Shown one piece after another: positions 5,167-7,792 of a stretch of DNA of 7,792 nucleotides. Location: positions 109,052 to 116,843 of the forward strand of contig NQOH01000001.1 of assembly GCA_003585735.1 (NCBI GenBank), read 5' to 3'. Each line of letters starts with the position of its first letter. The stretch's first letter is position 1. Below the pieces are notes generated by a model. It was not told the DNA's origin. It searched no databases and saw only the letters and a list, made by a program, of their open reading frames with translations. The translations under genes were made by a program, and so were the position numbers. Origin of the DNA: Gardnerella kenyensis. GTDB taxonomy: Bacteria > Actinomycetota > Actinomycetes > Actinomycetales > Bifidobacteriaceae.

Positions 5167-5994
5167 ATGGATAGCCATTTTCGCGAACATAAGACAGCGC
5201 CAAGCGACGAGCGTAAATTCTCTAATATCAATAAGAAATCATTTAAATCGCTTAAATCTCTTAAAGCTTGGATTTCTACGATAGTTATAGTATTTCTCTG
5301 GTTCCTTACTACGCTTGGACCTGTTGAAGACCGCGCTTTACCTTCCCCACTTGAAGTCATAAAAGCTTTTGTTGATTTACATAATGAAGGCATATTGTGG
5401 CCGTCGCTTGCAATAAGCATTTTTAGAGTTGTTGCAGGACTTGTTTTAGGAATCGCATTCGCACTTCCTGCAGGAATACTTTCAGGCGGAAGCGCAATAG
5501 GCGAAACAATAATAAACAAGCCAAGCCACATGCTTAGGTCAATACCATTCCCAGCTTTAGCTCCGCTTCTTATTATTTTCCTAGGCGTTGATGAGCTTAT
5601 GAAGATTATGCTTATTGCAATAGGCGTTTTTGGTCCAATGTATGTCAATATTCGCGATGGCGTAAGGAATATTGATACTCGTCTTATTGAACTTGCGAAA
5701 GCGTATCATATTAAAAAATCTACTGTTTTTACAACTATTTTTATGCGCGGAACTCTTGCTAATTTTATGACTGGATTACGCTTTTCGATTTCCGTTGCAT
5801 GGGTTGCGTTAGTTACTTGCGAAACAGTTAATTCTTCTATTGGAATCGGATACATTCTTTCTAGAGCTCAACAATTCTTTAGACCAGATCAAATGATGGC
5901 TTGCATAATTATGTACGCAATTGCCGGCCTCGGATCAGAAATTACGGCAAACATATTTGAATACTTACTAATGCCGGAACGAAGAATCTCCTAA
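5167..5994 (+). CDS. ABC transporter permease of the TPP-regulated importer (ThiX-like)
   Basis: The 275-residue inner-membrane protein belongs to the SsuC/TauC/ThiX-type permease family. A hydrophilic, basic N-terminus (1-32) is followed by about six hydrophobic segments (roughly 33-50, 82-104, 125-141, 146-161, 205-222 and 241-262). The cytoplasmic coupling loop (EAA-like) is ELAKAYHIKKSTVF (175-188), which docks on the ATPase. It starts with the ATG on the base after the riboswitch, 6 nt after AAGGGA. It is the first gene of a three-gene operon with a lipoprotein binding protein and an ATPase. The riboswitch, not the permease sequence, points to thiamine or its hydroxymethylpyrimidine moiety as the substrate; the family alone would also allow sulfonates, taurine or nitrate. 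Confidence 0.92.
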   Translation: MDSHFREHKTAPSDERKFSNINKKSFKSLKSLKAWISTIVIVFLWFLTTLGPVEDRALPSPLEVIKAFVDLHNEGILWPSLAISIFRVVAGLVLGIAFALPAGILSGGSAIGETIINKPSHMLRSIPFPALAPLLIIFLGVDELMKIMLIAIGVFGPMYVNIRDGVRNIDTRLIELAKAYHIKKSTVFTTIFMRGTLANFMTGLRFSISVAWVALVTCETVNSSIGIGYILSRAQQFFRPDQMMACIIMYAIAGLGSEITANIFEYLLMPERRIS

Positions 5995-6022
5995 AAATAA
6001 ACACAAAACAAAGGAGCCAATT

Positions 6023-7027
6023 ATGGTTAATTTCAAAATGAAAAGTGCAACTAAGCGCGCAATTGCTTCATTATGTGTGCTTTGCACGGCTGTTGCGCTC
6101 GCTTCGTGCGGCAGTGCTCAAAAATCTCAAGGTAGCGCATCTTCTGCAAAGGAAGATACCGGCACAATGCGTGTTGCTTACCTTTCTACAGCAAATTATT
6201 TAACTACTTTGAAAAATGAAAAGTTCCTTCAAGAAGAGTTTGGAAAATCTAAGGTTACTTATACTGGCCCTTACACTCCAGTTGATGGTCTTACTGCCGT
6301 AATGAGCGGTAGCGCAGACGCAACAACTACAGGAACCGGACGTTTTATTGATCTTATTGCAGAAGGACAGCCTTGGGTTGCTTTTGCACTCGAATACTAT
6401 AATGGCGATTCTCAAGGAATTGTAGCTTCCGCAAAAAGCGGCGTAAAAACCTTAAAAGACTTGTACGGAAAGAAAGTTGCTATTATTCACAATGGCGACA
6501 CCGGCGACTACATGCTTCATCGCGCTTTCGATAAAAGCGGTTTAGACGTTTCTAAAGTTAACAAAGTTGAGATGAATCCTCGAAACTTCCAGGCTGCTTT
6601 CTCTTCTGGACAGATTGACGCAATTTCTTCGTTCGACCAGAATCTTGCTGCAGCTATGACAACTCCTGGTTCTAAGTTGCTTGTAAACGCTAAGAAGTAT
6701 GGCAATATGAACGTTACTATTCATATTGTTTCTAAGAGCTTTGCTAAGAAGCATCCTGAACTTGTGAAGAAAATGTACAAGGCTCTTGTGCGCGAAGCAA
6801 ATAAGTCTCACAAGGAAAAGAATGTTATTGGCAACGCTTATAAGCAGCTTGGTGCGTCTGACACGATTATTAAGCAGATTGAAAAGTTTGATAATCCAAC
6901 AATTCGACCAATCGACGCTAAGGGCTTGGAAATGATGAAGGTTCAAGCCAAAGAATACGTTAAGTATGGTTTGATTAAGCAGGCTCCAAAGAATTTGGAT
7001 GATTCTGTAATGGACTGCAGCAAGTAA
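6023..7027 (+). CDS. Lipoprotein substrate-binding protein, NMT1/THI5-like (ThiY-like)
   Basis: The 334-residue precursor has a lipoprotein signal peptide: basic residues (Lys5-Arg12), a hydrophobic core (13-27) and the lipobox LASC with the acylated Cys29. A Ser/Gln/Lys-rich tether (30-47) leads to a periplasmic-binding-protein domain of the NMT1/THI5 or SsuA type from about residue 48 (MRVAYLS). Recognisable parts are GPYTPVDGLTAVMSGSADA, LKDLYGKKVAI and the NFQAAFSSGQIDAI stretch (about 193-206). It should be anchored on the outer face of the membrane and deliver ligand to the permease. AAGGAG (6011-6016) sits 6 nt before the ATG. The TPP riboswitch upstream supports a thiamine-related ligand such as hydroxymethylpyrimidine, an aminopyrimidine precursor or thiamine. 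The exact ligand cannot be read from the sequence. Confidence 0.92.
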   Translation: MVNFKMKSATKRAIASLCVLCTAVALASCGSAQKSQGSASSAKEDTGTMRVAYLSTANYLTTLKNEKFLQEEFGKSKVTYTGPYTPVDGLTAVMSGSADATTTGTGRFIDLIAEGQPWVAFALEYYNGDSQGIVASAKSGVKTLKDLYGKKVAIIHNGDTGDYMLHRAFDKSGLDVSKVNKVEMNPRNFQAAFSSGQIDAISSFDQNLAAAMTTPGSKLLVNAKKYGNMNVTIHIVSKSFAKKHPELVKKMYKALVREANKSHKEKNVIGNAYKQLGASDTIIKQIEKFDNPTIRPIDAKGLEMMKVQAKEYVKYGLIKQAPKNLDDSVMDCSK

Positions 7028-7054
7028 ACGTTATTAACTAACTAAAATACGACT

Positions 7055-7792
7055 ATGTTTAAGAGCATTTTTCATAAGCGTCACGATGCGGAAGTTTCGG
7101 AAGAATCTACTTACGAATCAAATATTAACGATAGTGATTACTGCGTTAGTATGGAGAATCTTGGTATTTCTTTCGCATCTTCAGAAAGTAAAAATACAGA
7201 AAATAATTCTGCAACTAATTCTTCTTTCGTATTGAAAAACATTACGATGAGAATTAAAAAAGGCGAGTTTGTGTCGCTTATTGGTAGATCCGGTTGCGGA
7301 AAAACGACGCTTTTGAAAATAATTTCAGGACTTCTTACTCCTACCGAAGGAAGCATTTACGCCACAAGCCGTCAGGCTATTGGTTTTCAGGATGCGAGAT
7401 TAATACCTTGGCTTTCTGTAAGCAAAAATGTTGTTTTTGGTATGGAAGCAAGTAAGCAAGAGCTTGAGGATATTGCGCATTTAGCGCTTTGCCAAATGCA
7501 GCTTGAAGGCTACGATAACAAGTGGCCATCTCAGCTTTCAGGCGGACAGCAGCAGCGCGTATCTTTAGCAAGAGCTTTAGTTAGAAATCCTGAATTATTG
7601 TTGCTTGACGAACCTTTTGGTGCTTTGGATGCTCTTACTAGATTCGATATGCAAGATTTGCTTAATAAGCTTCAAGCTGAATACGGCTGGAGCACGCTTA
7701 TGGTTACGCACGATATTGCGGAAGCTGTGAGACTTTCTAACCGAATTATTATGATTAAAAACGGTGAGATTTATAAGCAATGGCATATTAAT
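7055..7792 (+). CDS. ABC transporter ATPase of the TPP-regulated importer, 3' end cut by the window (ThiZ-like)
   Basis: The frame is open from the ATG at 7055 to the window edge, 246 codons with no stop; probably only a short C-terminus is missing. All nucleotide-binding motifs are present: Walker A GRSGCGKTT (77-85), Q-loop Gln112 in GFQDARLIPWLSV, signature LSGGQQQR (161-168), Walker B LLLLDEP (181-187) with catalytic Glu186, D-loop GALD (189-192) and switch His219 in VTHD. IPWLSV after the Q-loop is typical of the SsuB/TauB/ThiZ group. It powers the preceding permease. The N-terminus is odd: about 32 hydrophilic residues come before the usual family start, near Met33 (ATG at 7151), and an Asn/Ser-rich insert (about 42-58) splits the first strands. 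No clear Shine-Dalgarno precedes 7055 or 7151, so the start is uncertain. The gene begins 27 nt after the binding-protein gene. Confidence 0.9.
   Translation, partial: MFKSIFHKRHDAEVSEESTYESNINDSDYCVSMENLGISFASSESKNTENNSATNSSFVLKNITMRIKKGEFVSLIGRSGCGKTTLLKIISGLLTPTEGSIYATSRQAIGFQDARLIPWLSVSKNVVFGMEASKQELEDIAHLALCQMQLEGYDNKWPSQLSGGQQQRVSLARALVRNPELLLLDEPFGALDALTRFDMQDLLNKLQAEYGWSTLMVTHDIAEAVRLSNRIIMIKNGEIYKQWHIN

Noticed and set aside
5160..5174. ATG at 5160 as an upstream start or leader peptide
   Set aside because: It reads only four codons before TAG, lies within the aptamer core, and has no ribosome-binding site.
5028..5648. Minus-strand open frame of 206 codons overlapping the riboswitch and the permease start
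   Set aside because: It is antisense to a well-supported riboswitch and transporter gene, and its product has no recognisable family features.

Overview
The window looks like chromosomal core DNA from an AT-leaning actinobacterium, most likely of the Bifidobacteriaceae and plausibly Gardnerella. The order enolase, DivIC/FtsB-like protein, DUF501 and Ppx/GppA is a conserved actinobacterial neighbourhood (in Mycobacterium tuberculosis it is Rv1023-Rv1026). The base composition is far more AT-rich than in mycobacteria or most bifidobacteria. The genus is an inference; the sequence contains no rRNA or other direct taxonomic marker.

Layout: positions 1-4913 are read on the minus strand. In transcription order they hold eno (enolase, GTG start at 4913), a lactate/2-hydroxyisocaproate dehydrogenase-type gene, a small membrane DivIC/FtsB-like division protein, and a 600-residue DUF501-Ppx/GppA fusion protein whose N-terminus is a tandem (A/V)(N/K)DC cysteine repeat. 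A rho-independent terminator separates eno from the dehydrogenase gene. A 55-bp imperfect inverted repeat without a U-tract lies between the dehydrogenase and DivIC-like genes.

Positions 5066-7792 are read on the plus strand. A complete TPP (THI-element) riboswitch aptamer is followed directly by an ABC importer operon: permease, lipoprotein substrate-binding protein of the NMT1/THI5-like class, and an ATPase whose 3' end is cut by the window edge. The riboswitch makes this a thiamine-related uptake system (thiamine or its pyrimidine moiety, ThiXYZ-like). The permease's Shine-Dalgarno sequence lies inside the conserved 3' part of the aptamer, and its ATG begins on the base after stem P1, so ligand-bound aptamer could block translation without a separate expression platform.

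The 253-bp divergent region between eno and the importer carries a perfect GTGAACGTTCAC palindrome that overlaps the predicted -35 box of eno, a LacI-family-like arrangement. A second pattern runs through the left half. Three of the four minus-strand genes (eno, the dehydrogenase gene and the Ppx fusion) have a 16-17 bp tandem duplication at or just after their stop codon. The Ppx fusion gene also has two separate 12-bp in-frame tandem expansions. No insertion sequence, CRISPR array, tRNA or rRNA was seen, and no stretch longer than 300 bases lacks a gene.
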